Of a stretch of 64,000 nucleotides of DNA, positions 9,581-18,931 are shown one piece after another (position 1 is the stretch's first letter; each line of letters begins with the position of its first letter). Location: positions 248,001-312,000 of the forward strand of contig CANQYY010000001.1 in assembly GCA_947628225.1 (NCBI GenBank). Reading direction: 5' to 3'. A program made the translations under genes and the position numbers. Source of the DNA: an uncultured Lachnospiraceae bacterium (lineage in GTDB: Bacteria > Bacillota > Clostridia > Lachnospirales > Lachnospiraceae). The notes beneath the pieces were generated by a model. The model saw only the letters and a program-made list of their open reading frames with translations. It was not told where the DNA came from and ran no database searches.

Positions 9581-10033
9581 TTACGAATATTTTTTATTTC
9601 CCCACAAGTTGCTTTTCTTTAATTCCAGATATTCCCCGTATGCCTGCTCCAATATTCTTTTTTCATTGGGAAATTTCAACAGATGATATGCCTCATGGAA
9701 TTTATAATAACCCGAATCCATAAAATATTCCTCCCGCTGCGGTTTGGAAAAAAAACTATTGGATTTCATCAGATACCAGTGAACATTCTTGGAAACAGAC
9801 CCCTCCTTTACCTCGAAGCGGTAGTGGCTCTTTCCTACATACTTAATAATCTCACATCTTGCCCTGCTCTCTTCCCACACCTCGCGGAGGGCGGTTTCTG
9901 CGAACTCCTCGCCCCGTTCTACCGTCCCCTTCGGGAGTACCCATCCCTCGTATTTATGTTTGTAATTTTTATACAATAACAAAATCTTGCCGCGAAAAAT
10001 AACCACTCCTCCACAGCTCGTTGCCTCAATCAT
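9581..10033 (-). CDS. Nudix hydrolase
   Basis: 150 residues, ATG after AGGAGGG. The Nudix box runs from GTVERGEEFAETA into LREVWEESRA; the usual final Gly is Ser here, while the metal-binding glutamates are kept. The family cleaves nucleoside diphosphates linked to another moiety, often diadenosine polyphosphates or oxidised nucleotides. The pairing with PPK2 suggests nucleotide or polyphosphate housekeeping, but the substrate cannot be read from sequence. Confidence 0.88.
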   Translation of the reverse strand: MIEATSCGGVVIFRGKILLLYKNYKHKYEGWVLPKGTVERGEEFAETALREVWEESRARCEIIKYVGKSHYRFEVKEGSVSKNVHWYLMKSNSFFSKPQREEYFMDSGYYKFHEAYHLLKFPNEKRILEQAYGEYLELKKSNLWGNKKYS

Positions 10034-10068
10034 TGCAATCCCTCCTGTGTGGAAATCACTATATTATA

Positions 10069-10098
10069 ATTATACCGTATATTACCAGTAAGCGTCAA
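10069..10098 (-). promoter_or_regulatory. Promoter of the Nudix-PPK2 genes
   Basis: On the minus strand, -35 TTGACG (10093-10098) and -10 TATAAT (10069-10074) are 18 bp apart. The -35 box lies inside the last codons of the upstream PBP gene. Confidence 0.7.
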
Positions 10099-11560
10099 AT
10101 ATCTTTTTGGCAACAGGCACAGCATAAGCGCTTCCGGTTCCCGCCGCCTCTACCACAATACTGACGACCAGTTTTTTCCCTCCCTTTTCCCCATAGCCTA
10201 CAAACCAGGCGTGGGAATCCGTAGACCCGTTTTGAAATTCCGCCGAACCGGTTTTGCCCCCGGCTTTATAATTTCCATATAAAAGCGAGGTGGCAGTCCC
10301 TTCCGTTACCGTAGCCCGCATCAGCTTCTTTAATTCCTTCGCTTCCTCTTTTGTAATCGGTTCTGAAAGCAGGACAGGCTTATTCTCGGACACAACATTA
10401 CCGGCAAAATCCTCTATACGGTTTACCAGATACGGCTGCATCAGCTTTCCTCCATTGACGGCGGCGCAGACCAGGAGGGCATTCTGAAGCGGGGAAACCA
10501 ACGTATCTCCCTGACCGATGGAAACCTGCATTAAATCGCCTTTTGACGTATGTTCGGTAATAGAAAACCGGGACGCCTTCTGCTCCAGATTTTCCAGGGG
10601 AATCGTTTTATTATAATAAAAGGCTTCACAAAGACTCTTCCAGGAAGCAATATCCAGTCCGGTTCCTATCCGGCAGAAAAAAACATTACAGGATTTAGCG
10701 AAAGCGCCCGTCAGATTCATTCTGCCATGTATCTCGCCGCCATAGCACTGAATCCTCTCGGAGCCGGTACCGATACTGCCACGGCAGCGATACCGGAACG
10801 TAGAATGATCCGTATTCTCCCTTATATACTGCAGGGCGGTATACAATTTGAACGTAGAGCCGGGCGGATACAGGCCCTGTGTGGCGCGATTGTACAACGC
10901 CGAATCCTCCTCCCCGTCTGCCGTCAGTTTTTTCCATACGGCATCGGTAAGCCCGTTCGGATCATAAGTAGGCTTACTTACCATCGCCAGTATTTTCCCG
11001 GTGTCCGGCTCCATTACCACCACTGCGCCTTTCCGGCTGCCAAGGGCATTACCGGCTGTCTGGGATAACTTAACATTAAGGGTGGTCACAACCGAATTTC
11101 CGGGATCCTTTTCTCCCGTCATACGGTTTACCATAGCGGCAAGCGGATGGATGCCGGAGGTTAACATCGTATAACCCTCTGATGCCTCCAGTCCGGTTTT
11201 ACCATGGGAAACGCGCCCTACCGTATGGGCAAACAGACCGCCATAGGGATATTCCCTTGTTTCCTTTCCTTTTTTATCCGTAACTGTTTTTGCCAGCACT
11301 TTGGAGGCATCCGACAAAATGCTTCCCTTCGTTACTCTCTTAGCAAGCAAATCCTGTCTTTTATTATATGAATTATTTAATACTTTATCCGAGTCATGTA
11401 AAACAAAATAGACTACGTAACCTGCCAGGATAAAAAACAGCACCATAAAAATATAAGTTACCGCTGCCATTTCCCGGTTCAGCCGTTTACTTTTTTTCAG
11501 TTCTTTTTTTATCTCGGCTGCGTCTACTGTTTCTTCCGCCGGAAATTTCTTCTTTCTCAA
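10082..11560 (-). CDS. Class B penicillin-binding protein (PbpA type, paired with RodA/FtsW)
   Basis: 492 residues. The TTG start at 11558-11560 sits 6 nt after a perfect AGGAGG (11567-11572), so the gene begins inside the RodA/FtsW coding region (74-nt overlap). A Lys-rich cytoplasmic tail precedes one membrane anchor (AAVTYIFMVLFFILAGYVVY), a short dimerisation region and a transpeptidase domain with STFK, SCN and KTG(S). Class B PBPs cross-link peptidoglycan in complex with SEDS glycosyltransferases. The overlap with the SEDS gene predicts coupled translation of the two partners. Confidence 0.93.
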   Translation of the reverse strand: MRKKKFPAEETVDAAEIKKELKKSKRLNREMAAVTYIFMVLFFILAGYVVYFVLHDSDKVLNNSYNKRQDLLAKRVTKGSILSDASKVLAKTVTDKKGKETREYPYGGLFAHTVGRVSHGKTGLEASEGYTMLTSGIHPLAAMVNRMTGEKDPGNSVVTTLNVKLSQTAGNALGSRKGAVVVMEPDTGKILAMVSKPTYDPNGLTDAVWKKLTADGEEDSALYNRATQGLYPPGSTFKLYTALQYIRENTDHSTFRYRCRGSIGTGSERIQCYGGEIHGRMNLTGAFAKSCNVFFCRIGTGLDIASWKSLCEAFYYNKTIPLENLEQKASRFSITEHTSKGDLMQVSIGQGDTLVSPLQNALLVCAAVNGGKLMQPYLVNRIEDFAGNVVSENKPVLLSEPITKEEAKELKKLMRATVTEGTATSLLYGNYKAGGKTGSAEFQNGSTDSHAWFVGYGEKGGKKLVVSIVVEAAGTGSAYAVPVAKKIFDAYW

Positions 11561-12869
11561 CCTTTGCCTCCTCTCTGCCGTTTCGCACATACATGCCCTG
11601 GATAATGCTGAATATGATGATCGTTGTCATAATGGAACTTCCGCCGTAGCTGATCAGCGGCAGCGTCACGCCGGTAGAAGGGATAAATTTGGTCACGCCG
11701 CCGATACATAAAAATACCTGAAAAATAAACACAACGCTGAGCCCGAACGCCGTCAGCTTATAAAACCGTTTTTTCATTTTCATGGCAATATTCACAAACA
11801 TAATATAACTGCTGATATAGACTAAAATAAGGCAGATGGCAAAAATCACTCCCAATTCTTCGGAAATGGCGGCAAAAATAAAATCACTTTCTGCCACAGG
11901 CACGCTGTCGGGCAGCCCCTGCCCCAGACCCATGCCGAATAAACCTCCCGTCCCGATGGCAAAAAGGCTCTGGCAGATCTGATACCCCTTATCATTAATA
12001 TTTCCCCACGGGTCGCGCCAGGCTGTCACTCTGGTCCGCACATGATAAAACAGCCGATAGGCAATCATAGCAGCCACGCTCCCGGCTCCCAGACCGGCCG
12101 CCAAATATCCGATTTTCATCGTTGCCACATATAAGACGACAAGATAAGTAACAAAATAAATCAGGGCGGCGCCCAAATCTTTTTCTAATACCAGAATGAC
12201 AACATGCACCGCCGCCACGACGGTAATGGCTGCCACATGTTTAAATTTCGTTGTCTTTGACAAAAGCGCCGCCATAAAAAATACATAGATGATTTTTACA
12301 AATTCCGAAGGCTGCATGGCAAAACCCCCGAGGGAGATCCAATTCCTTGCTCCATAATGCTCCACCCCAATTACAAATACTAAAAGAAGCATCAGGATAC
12401 CTGCCAGGGCATACTGCCAGCCCAGCTTTTCCCATATGGTGAAGCGCTCAATAAAAAGCGGCACGAAAAGACAGACTCCCATTGCTATGGACGCCAGAAG
12501 AAGCTGGCGGAGGGCATACGAATACTCCAGCCTCCCAAGCATAATAAAGCCGATCATCATGCACATCATCATATTGTTGAGCACCAGCTTTGACAGCCCT
12601 TTATAAAAAATCTGATATATCTTGATAAAGCCAAGGTAGAAAAGCAGCTCCAGCCCAAACAATATTACATATCGAAATTCCTGCTTTATCATAATTAAAA
12701 TTCCGCTGCAGATAAAATGAATCAGAACGGTCAATATTCTCTGCACGCGAAAGACGCCATCTTTTCCCTCCTGCGTTTTTCTGGCAAACGCGCGAAAACA
12801 ATAAAAAGTGTAGATGGCAAAAAATATTATGATCAGGTATCTTGATAATTCTGCAATTAAAAGTTCCAT
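11487..12869 (-). CDS. SEDS peptidoglycan glycosyltransferase (RodA/FtsW/SpoVE family)
   Basis: 460 residues with about ten membrane segments. SEDS signatures are visible: GARNWISLGGFAMQPSEF, EKDLGAALIYF, GLFGMGLGQG, AESDFIFAAISEELG and STGVTLPLISYGGSS. It polymerises lipid II glycan strands with its class B PBP partner downstream. The ATG overlaps the end of the U32 gene by 13 nt. A charged C-terminal tail holds the PBP start site. A true FtsW is encoded separately at 54981-56117, so this copy may be the elongation (RodA) or a second division enzyme. Confidence 0.93.
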   Translation of the reverse strand: MELLIAELSRYLIIIFFAIYTFYCFRAFARKTQEGKDGVFRVQRILTVLIHFICSGILIMIKQEFRYVILFGLELLFYLGFIKIYQIFYKGLSKLVLNNMMMCMMIGFIMLGRLEYSYALRQLLLASIAMGVCLFVPLFIERFTIWEKLGWQYALAGILMLLLVFVIGVEHYGARNWISLGGFAMQPSEFVKIIYVFFMAALLSKTTKFKHVAAITVVAAVHVVILVLEKDLGAALIYFVTYLVVLYVATMKIGYLAAGLGAGSVAAMIAYRLFYHVRTRVTAWRDPWGNINDKGYQICQSLFAIGTGGLFGMGLGQGLPDSVPVAESDFIFAAISEELGVIFAICLILVYISSYIMFVNIAMKMKKRFYKLTAFGLSVVFIFQVFLCIGGVTKFIPSTGVTLPLISYGGSSIMTTIIIFSIIQGMYVRNGREEAKVEKEEISGGRNSRRSRDKKRTEKK

Positions 12870-15091
12870 TTTTGGATTACCTTTCTCACCTCATCCGGGG
12901 TTTCCCATGTAAAATCCAGTCTTTTGCCGACGGCGCGGTCCGGGCTTTTTACGGATTTTTTGGCATATATTGTATTGTAGCAGTATTTACAATGATTTAC
13001 CACCACAAATTCATCTCCCTTCGGGGTAATGAGTTCAAGAGAATCCCCCTGCTTCCGGCACTGCCCCAGTGTGCGCCGGACACAATTTTCCGTTACCATA
13101 ACCGCCGTCCTGCCATAGACGCGGGTTGGCGCCGGATAAATGCCAAGGGAGGCATAAGCGGCCCTTGCCATACGGTTTTCCATATAAAGATTTTCTTCTC
13201 CATACCATAGGGTATCCTTCCACCACTTTCTGGCATACAGAAGCATCGCCGGGCTATTTATAATAACCGCCGCCATCGGCAGCTCTTTCAACCGCTGTCC
13301 TCTTGTCCTCCATTCCTCCTCAAAACACAGACGCCCCGCTCCCCGCAAAATTCTCGGAAAAGAAACTGCGCAGGCTTTCCCTTTCAGTATCGCCGCTGCC
13401 TCCTCCCAGTCTTCGGATGGGATATCCTCTAATTTCAAATGAAAGATAACGTCATTTTTTACACCGGAAACTGCTGCTTTTAGCTGGGGAAGGGAGGCTA
13501 CGCTGATAAGCGGAAGAACATTTCCTTTTTTCTCCTCCGTTTCCTCCGCGAAGGAAACAGGCTTTTTTCGCGCTGTCCGTCTGGAAACTGCCGCCTGCTC
13601 CCATTTCTGAACCGCCTGCCGCCTTAATTTTTTTAATCCTCCCAGAGGAAGGAAAGCTCCCTCCGGTATATCAATGTTTAAGGCGCTAAACCGATATTCG
13701 GTATCGCCCAGTTTGTTCAGGCGTATCTCAATGTCCTCTTCTGTGATTGGATAATTCTTCGCCTTTTCCAAAATATCGCCTTCGGTGCATGCCTCTACTT
13801 CATTTCCTGTTATAATCAACTTCACCGGTTGATTTAACTCGCCTTTTAAGGTTCCCTGCAGCGGGTAGGCGCGAACCGCTTTTTTGATTTGCGTACGAAT
13901 CCGGGACAACAGCATTGCATTTTTGGTACGGTATACCTTTTGTTTCGGATAAATATGGCTTCCTCTTTTTACCCTTGTTTCTACAATATCGCCGGTCTTT
14001 TTCCCTTCCTTTACCGTATACTCGTAAGCAGGGCTCCCATCCTCATTGCGGAATTCCAAAACATCCTGCGGATATAGCTTTTCCCATGCCAGAAATTTGG
14101 TTTTGCCCCCGCCGGCATAGATAACCTCGCCCGCCGGTGTTCCGAAATGACCGTTTTTCTCCGGATACACGGTATTTTCCTTGTTCTTTTCAAAAAGAAA
14201 ACCACCGGAAAAGCCGCCCCGGTTATATAAGTCCTGGCTGCGCCGGTAATCCCTCCACAGGCTGCTCTCTTTATTTTCCACTAACTCAGCGAAGCGCTCT
14301 CTTCCCTCCTCTAAATAAAAATCCGTATAATACCGGTAAAGATAAGCCGTATACGCACTATATTCCATTTTTTTCATGCGCCCTTCAATTTTAAAGGAAT
14401 CAATTCCCGCCTCTACAAGATCCGGGATAAAGGGCAGCGTGCATATATCCTTTGTGCTGAGAAAACTTCCGCTCCTCTGCCCGATCCGGTAGGTCAGGCG
14501 GCAGGGCTGGGCGCACATGCCGCGGTTTCCGCTTCTGCCCCCGATCACTTCACTCATAAGGCATTGTCCTGAATAACAGTAACACAACGCCCCATGGACA
14601 AAGACCTCAATTTCCATATCGGTCTGTCTGCGCGCCTGTCGTATTTCTTCTATTGTCAGTTCGCGCGCCGGCACATAGCGCGTTACGCCAAAGGGTCTCA
14701 AAATTTCCGCCTCTTCCCCTGTAAATAAAGTCATCTGGGTACTGGCATGCAGTTCCATCCCGGGAAAATTTTCATGCAGAAAGGACAATACCCCCATATC
14801 CTGCACGATACAGGCATCCAATCCCGCCTCGTACAGCGGACGGATAATGGGAAATAACTCATGCTCCAATTCGCGGTCATTTAAAAGGGTATTTACTGTC
14901 AAATATATTTTTTTCTTTCTCAAATGGGCAAAGGTCAGCGCCTCTGTCAGTTCTTCCACCGATGGATTATCGGCATAGGCTCTTGCTCCAAACTTATGGG
15001 TTCCTACATAGACGGCGTCCGCTCCCATTCTCAGGGCGGCGTATAGCCCCTCCAGGGAACCGGCGGGAGCCAATATTTCTATATTCTTCAC
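12857..15091 (-). CDS. U32 family protein (RlhA/TrhP-like)
   Basis: 744 residues, GTG start after GAGGGGGGA. The N-terminal U32 domain starts ILAPAGSLEGLYAALRMGADAVYVG and carries the cysteine-rich signature CYCYSGQCLMSEVIGGRSG followed by CAQPCRLTY. The extra C-terminal half and a second Cys pair (NHCKYCYN) match long U32 proteins. Known members hydroxylate tRNA U34 (TrhP) or 23S rRNA C2501 (RlhA); older annotations say collagenase. Which RNA is modified here is not decidable from sequence. It is between zapA and the SEDS-PBP pair. Confidence 0.88.
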   Translation of the reverse strand: MKNIEILAPAGSLEGLYAALRMGADAVYVGTHKFGARAYADNPSVEELTEALTFAHLRKKKIYLTVNTLLNDRELEHELFPIIRPLYEAGLDACIVQDMGVLSFLHENFPGMELHASTQMTLFTGEEAEILRPFGVTRYVPARELTIEEIRQARRQTDMEIEVFVHGALCYCYSGQCLMSEVIGGRSGNRGMCAQPCRLTYRIGQRSGSFLSTKDICTLPFIPDLVEAGIDSFKIEGRMKKMEYSAYTAYLYRYYTDFYLEEGRERFAELVENKESSLWRDYRRSQDLYNRGGFSGGFLFEKNKENTVYPEKNGHFGTPAGEVIYAGGGKTKFLAWEKLYPQDVLEFRNEDGSPAYEYTVKEGKKTGDIVETRVKRGSHIYPKQKVYRTKNAMLLSRIRTQIKKAVRAYPLQGTLKGELNQPVKLIITGNEVEACTEGDILEKAKNYPITEEDIEIRLNKLGDTEYRFSALNIDIPEGAFLPLGGLKKLRRQAVQKWEQAAVSRRTARKKPVSFAEETEEKKGNVLPLISVASLPQLKAAVSGVKNDVIFHLKLEDIPSEDWEEAAAILKGKACAVSFPRILRGAGRLCFEEEWRTRGQRLKELPMAAVIINSPAMLLYARKWWKDTLWYGEENLYMENRMARAAYASLGIYPAPTRVYGRTAVMVTENCVRRTLGQCRKQGDSLELITPKGDEFVVVNHCKYCYNTIYAKKSVKSPDRAVGKRLDFTWETPDEVRKVIQKWNF

Positions 15092-15116
15092 ACGTTCCCC
15101 CCTCTTTTATGAAAGA

Positions 15117-15136
15117 AGGACTGCTCTCGCAGTCCT
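15117..15136 (-). terminator. Hairpin at the zapA stop codon
   Basis: AGGACTGC and GCAGTCCT form a perfect 8-bp stem with a four-base loop overlapping the zapA stop, followed on the minus strand by a modest T-rich stretch. It probably attenuates read-through from zapA into the U32 gene. Confidence 0.6.
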
Positions 15137-15539
15137 ATTTTCTTTGCTTCAGCCTTGTTTCCAGTTCAATAATCTTTTTCTCGGCATCCTCTAAGGAAGT
15201 TTCCAGTTGCTCTGTTTTTTCCTCAGACTTTTTCACTGTTTCCTGTAATCCAATAATTTCATGCTTCATGTCAAGAATGAGCTTATCCTTCATCTCATTT
15301 TCTTTTTTATATTCCCGGACTTTCTTCTTCGCCTTATGGTAGTCGTCCGCAATATTAATGGCGAGCAATACATTCCGCAAATCCAAATCCAGCCTGCGGT
15401 AATAGTCTTTCTTTTTAAATTCTGCGAATTTATGATTGATATAAGATGCTATTTGCTGCAGATACTCATCGCTTTCAAAACCGCATATCGTATATTTTCT
15501 GCCATCGATCAGTACCTCGGTATCATTCTTATTTTTCAT
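15135..15539 (-). CDS. zapA: Cell division protein ZapA
   Basis: 134 residues, ATG after GAGGTGG. The N-terminal globular domain (TEVLIDGRKYTICGFESDEY) is followed by a long coiled coil (about 60-134, rich in Glu/Lys), as in Firmicute ZapA. ZapA cross-links FtsZ filaments at the Z ring. It has its own promoter and leads the zapA-U32-SEDS-PBP run. Confidence 0.9.
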   Translation of the reverse strand: MKNKNDTEVLIDGRKYTICGFESDEYLQQIASYINHKFAEFKKKDYYRRLDLDLRNVLLAINIADDYHKAKKKVREYKKENEMKDKLILDMKHEIIGLQETVKKSEEKTEQLETSLEDAEKKIIELETRLKQRK

Positions 15540-15569
15540 TCGTCCACCTCATAGATTTTCTATGTAAAC

Positions 15570-15598
15570 AGTATACATGATTTTTTTCTTTTCGTCAA
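15570..15598 (-). promoter_or_regulatory. Promoter of zapA
   Basis: On the minus strand, -35 TTGACG (15593-15598) and -10 TATACT (15570-15575) are 17 bp apart. The -35 box overlaps the ruvB stop region. Confidence 0.75.
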
Positions 15599-16587
15599 AT
15601 TTCCAACCCAAAATGCGCATATGCTTTTTCCGTGGCGATTCTTCCCCTCGGCGTCCGGGCTATCAGCCCGTTTTGGATTAAATACGGTTCATAGACATCT
15701 TCGATGGTGCCGCTATCCTCCCCGATCGCAGCCGCCAGAGTATCTAAGCCAACCGGACCTCCCCCGAATTTCTCTATCATAGACATCAGAATATCCCGGT
15801 CGGTATTATCCAGCCCCAGCTTGTCTACCTCCAGTAAATCCAGGGCAAAATTTGCCACCTTTAAGGTAATGGCGCCATCGTATTTTACCTGAGCAAAATC
15901 CCTTACGCGTTTTAAAAGCCGGTTGGCAAGGCGCGGCGTCCCCCGGGAACGTCTGGCGATCTCAATCGCTCCCTGCCTGTCAATTTCCACCTGAAACACC
16001 TTTGCAGAACGGCAGATGATTTCGGTCAGTTCTTCCACTGTGTAAAACTCCAGACGATGAACCACGCCAAAACGGTCGCGCAAAGGAGCCGTCAGCATCC
16101 CGGCTCTGGTAGTAGCCCCCACCAGAGTAAATCTCGGCAGATCCAGACGGATGCTTCTGGCAGAAGCGCCCTTCCCGATCACAATGTCTATCATATAATC
16201 CTCCATGGCAGGATACAGAACCTCTTCTACCTGACGGTTCAGCCTGTGAATCTCATCGACAAAAAGCAAATCGCCATCCTGCAGATTATTGAGGATAGAA
16301 GCCATCTCCCCCGGCTTCTCAATAGCAGGCCCGGAGGTGATCTTTAGATTTACATCCATCTCGTTGGCAATAATACCGGCTAATGTCGTTTTCCCCAATC
16401 CGGGCGGCCCGTACAAAAGAACATGGTCAAGCGCCTCCCCTCTCGCCTTTGCCGCCTCGATATAGACCTTGAGATTTTCCTTTGCCTTTTCCTGTCCGAT
16501 ATAATCTGACAGAAATTTAGGCCTTAAACTGTTTTCAATTTTATAATCTTCCTCTATAATATCAGTGGATATTACACGTTTATTCAT
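15595..16587 (-). CDS. ruvB: Holliday junction branch migration helicase RuvB
   Basis: 330 residues, normal length. Walker [13 protein letters not shown], Walker [11 protein letters not shown], sensor 1 [11 protein letters not shown] and the C-terminal winged helix ([17 protein letters not shown]). A hexameric AAA+ motor that drives branch migration with RuvA. ATG after GGAGG, 12 nt after ruvA. Confidence 0.98.
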   Translation of the reverse strand: MNKRVISTDIIEEDYKIENSLRPKFLSDYIGQEKAKENLKVYIEAAKARGEALDHVLLYGPPGLGKTTLAGIIANEMDVNLKITSGPAIEKPGEMASILNNLQDGDLLFVDEIHRLNRQVEEVLYPAMEDYMIDIVIGKGASARSIRLDLPRFTLVGATTRAGMLTAPLRDRFGVVHRLEFYTVEELTEIICRSAKVFQVEIDRQGAIEIARRSRGTPRLANRLLKRVRDFAQVKYDGAITLKVANFALDLLEVDKLGLDNTDRDILMSMIEKFGGGPVGLDTLAAAIGEDSGTIEDVYEPYLIQNGLIARTPRGRIATEKAYAHFGLEI

Positions 16588-16599
16588 CGTTCCTCCATT

Positions 16600-17202
16600 C
16601 TACAGATTCTTTAAGCTCTGCTTTAATACCTCTTCCACTGTCATGGTTTCCGTAATGTTAATCTTTCTCACGGCAGAAGCTGCCTCCGTGGCAGTATATC
16701 CCAGCGCCACCAGCGCCTGTATTGCATCGTTTCGCGCCTCATTTTCTTCACTGCCCGCCGGGGCGTTTCCTGCCGGTGCTGCGTCCTCCGGCATATCCGG
16801 TAAATGACATTTGTCCTTTAATTCCAAAATAAGCTTGCTCGCCGTTTTCGCCCCAATCCCCGGCGCTTTGGCAATGCTTTTGGAATCCTCTGCCAATATC
16901 GCAAAACGCAGGGTATCCGCATCCATTACGGTAAGGATTCCCAGCGCCCCCTTTGGCCCAATCCCACTGACGGTAATGAGCATTCTAAACATCTCCAGCT
17001 CATCCTTTGTCGTAAAACCATAAAGCTGCAAAACATCTTCCCTGACATAAGTATCCGTATAAATTTTTACCGTGTTCCCCACCTGGGGCAAAACCTTCAA
17101 CACCGAGCCGGGCACAAAAATTTCAAACCCGACCCCATTGTTTTCCACAACGATCCGATCCTCCCTGACCGTATCAAGAATTCCCTTTACAAATGCTATC
17201 AT
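16600..17202 (-). CDS. ruvA: Holliday junction DNA helicase subunit RuvA
   Basis: 200 residues. The ATG at 17200-17202 fits GGAGG spacing of 9; an upstream TTG would be too close. An OB-fold N-terminus (MIAFVKGILD), tandem helix-hairpin-helix motifs (VSGIGPKGALGIL, APGIGAKTASKLI) and a C-terminal UBA-like RuvB-binding domain (DAIQALVALGYTATEA) are visible. Confidence 0.97.
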   Translation of the reverse strand: MIAFVKGILDTVREDRIVVENNGVGFEIFVPGSVLKVLPQVGNTVKIYTDTYVREDVLQLYGFTTKDELEMFRMLITVSGIGPKGALGILTVMDADTLRFAILAEDSKSIAKAPGIGAKTASKLILELKDKCHLPDMPEDAAPAGNAPAGSEENEARNDAIQALVALGYTATEAASAVRKINITETMTVEEVLKQSLKNL

Positions 17203-17227
17203 ATATTCCAACCTCCAACGTAACGTC

Positions 17228-18811
17228 CTATACCAGCGTATCGAATAAATGCAGAATATGCTGAGTAAGTTTTAACTTTAACGGCCGGTTTTTCCATTCC
17301 TCATAGGTAATTTCCCTGCTCACCTCAAAAGTTTTGGAAAAATCCTGCATGACGGTCAGCAGGAACTCCCGCTCATACACCCACACGCCGTTTTCATAAT
17401 GCAGATAAAAACTCCGGTAATCCATATTAATCGTACCTACAATGGCGCAGTGCTCATTCATGACTACCTTAGAATGGATAAATCCCGGCAGGTACTCATA
17501 AATCCGTATGCCGTTTTTCAGCAAAATGCCATAATTATATTCTGTCATCCTTTTGATATGTTTTTTATCGGGAATATAGGGAGTAATAATGCGGACATCT
17601 ACTCCGCGCCTGACTGCCTCCAATAAAGATTCCACCATAAAATCCTCCAGTATGAGATAAGGCGTCATAATATACATAAGGCGTCCGGCATAGTGGATCA
17701 TCTGCTTATAAGTATTTCCCACAAAGGAACGGGTATCCAGCGCCGGCCCGTCGCGGAGAACATGGCAGTACATATCCGTTTGCGGAAACTTCTGAGTCGG
17801 CCGGTATTTATCATAGTCTGCTATGTCCTTCCCGGTGCAGGCTGTCCACAGCTCCAAAAAGGTTATCGTCATCCCCCATACCGCATCGCCGGTCAGCCGG
17901 ATGCCGGCATCCTTCCAGACGCCAAAACGATCAATCAGATTGGCATATTCATCTGCAATATTAAACCCGCCGGTATAGGAAATATTTCCGTCGATCACAA
18001 CAATCTTTTGATGATTTCTGAAATTCATAAATAATTTGCTCACATACTTATGGATGGGATTGAAAATCTCAACCTCAATTCCCTCCGCCCGGAGATTAGC
18101 GGCAAAATCTTTACCGGTCCTGAGCAGGGAGCCAAAATCATCATATAAAAATTTAATTTCCACTCCTTCTTTTCTTTTCCGCTTTAATACTTCGTAAAAT
18201 TTATCCCAGAGCGCTCCCTCCGCCACAATAAAGAATTCAATAAAAATAAAGCGCTGCGCCTTTTCCATATCCATAAAAATATCCTCAAAGGCATCTTCTC
18301 CAAAATCATAATATTTCGCCTGATTATTTTTATAAAGAGGGGAACCCTCCGCCTGCATATAGCGGGACATTCTGGAAGTGACCGGGTGCTTGCGTATAAA
18401 TTCTTCCGAAATCTTCTGATCCTGGAGCAGATTTTGATCTACCTTCTGTATCTGGGTTTTTATCCGCTGATTCAGCTTATTCTTTTTCCCTACTCTTCCC
18501 CACAGGGAGAACATAATATTTCCTGATATCGGGAGAACTACAATGATGCAGAGCCAGGCAAATTTGTACGACATACTGCGGGTATCATTGGTCAGGGCAA
18601 GAATCGTAAGAACTCCGCATACCTCCATGACAATATAGAACAAGGAGGAATACTGCCGTAAAAAGACCGGCAGAGCGATTAATATGGCAAATTGCAAAAG
18701 AACCAATAGCGCCACAATACAGGCCCGCAGAAATCCGCTCATACTATTCTGGACGCGCCCCTTCAATCCCTTCAGGTATTTAAGGCTGTTCTTTTTATCC
18801 CTGGTATCCAA
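17228..18811 (-). CDS. cls: Cardiolipin synthase (phospholipase D family)
   Basis: 527 residues. The TTG start at 18809-18811 follows GAGGAGGAAAGG. Two N-terminal membrane helices (about 27-75 and 80-105) precede two PLD domains. The first HKD motif is NHQKIVVIDG with the following GGFNIADEY. The second reads IHSKVVMNEH, with Glu at the usual Asp position, followed by GTINMDYRS. The enzyme condenses phosphatidylglycerol to cardiolipin at the membrane. A much longer reading upstream overlaps the divergent YprB gene and is not real. Confidence 0.93.
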   Translation of the reverse strand: MDTRDKKNSLKYLKGLKGRVQNSMSGFLRACIVALLVLLQFAILIALPVFLRQYSSLFYIVMEVCGVLTILALTNDTRSMSYKFAWLCIIVVLPISGNIMFSLWGRVGKKNKLNQRIKTQIQKVDQNLLQDQKISEEFIRKHPVTSRMSRYMQAEGSPLYKNNQAKYYDFGEDAFEDIFMDMEKAQRFIFIEFFIVAEGALWDKFYEVLKRKRKEGVEIKFLYDDFGSLLRTGKDFAANLRAEGIEVEIFNPIHKYVSKLFMNFRNHQKIVVIDGNISYTGGFNIADEYANLIDRFGVWKDAGIRLTGDAVWGMTITFLELWTACTGKDIADYDKYRPTQKFPQTDMYCHVLRDGPALDTRSFVGNTYKQMIHYAGRLMYIMTPYLILEDFMVESLLEAVRRGVDVRIITPYIPDKKHIKRMTEYNYGILLKNGIRIYEYLPGFIHSKVVMNEHCAIVGTINMDYRSFYLHYENGVWVYEREFLLTVMQDFSKTFEVSREITYEEWKNRPLKLKLTQHILHLFDTLV

Positions 18812-18873
18812 TTTCCTTTCCTCCTCATACCAAACAAGATTCATAATAAAATATTGTACCATATTTTCAGGAT

Positions 18874-18901
18874 TTGCAACATACTTTTTTTGTTGTATAA
18901 T
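18874..18901 (+). promoter_or_regulatory. Promoter of the yprB-like gene
   Basis: -35 TTGCAA (18874-18879) and -10 TATAAT (18896-18901) are 16 bp apart, about 30 bp before the start codon. Confidence 0.6.
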
Positions 18902-18931
18902 ACCATTATATAAAACAGGGGAGGAAAACGC

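Noticed and set aside
10550..11068. Plus-strand 172-codon frame
   Set aside because: Shadow of the class B PBP gene, no conserved features.
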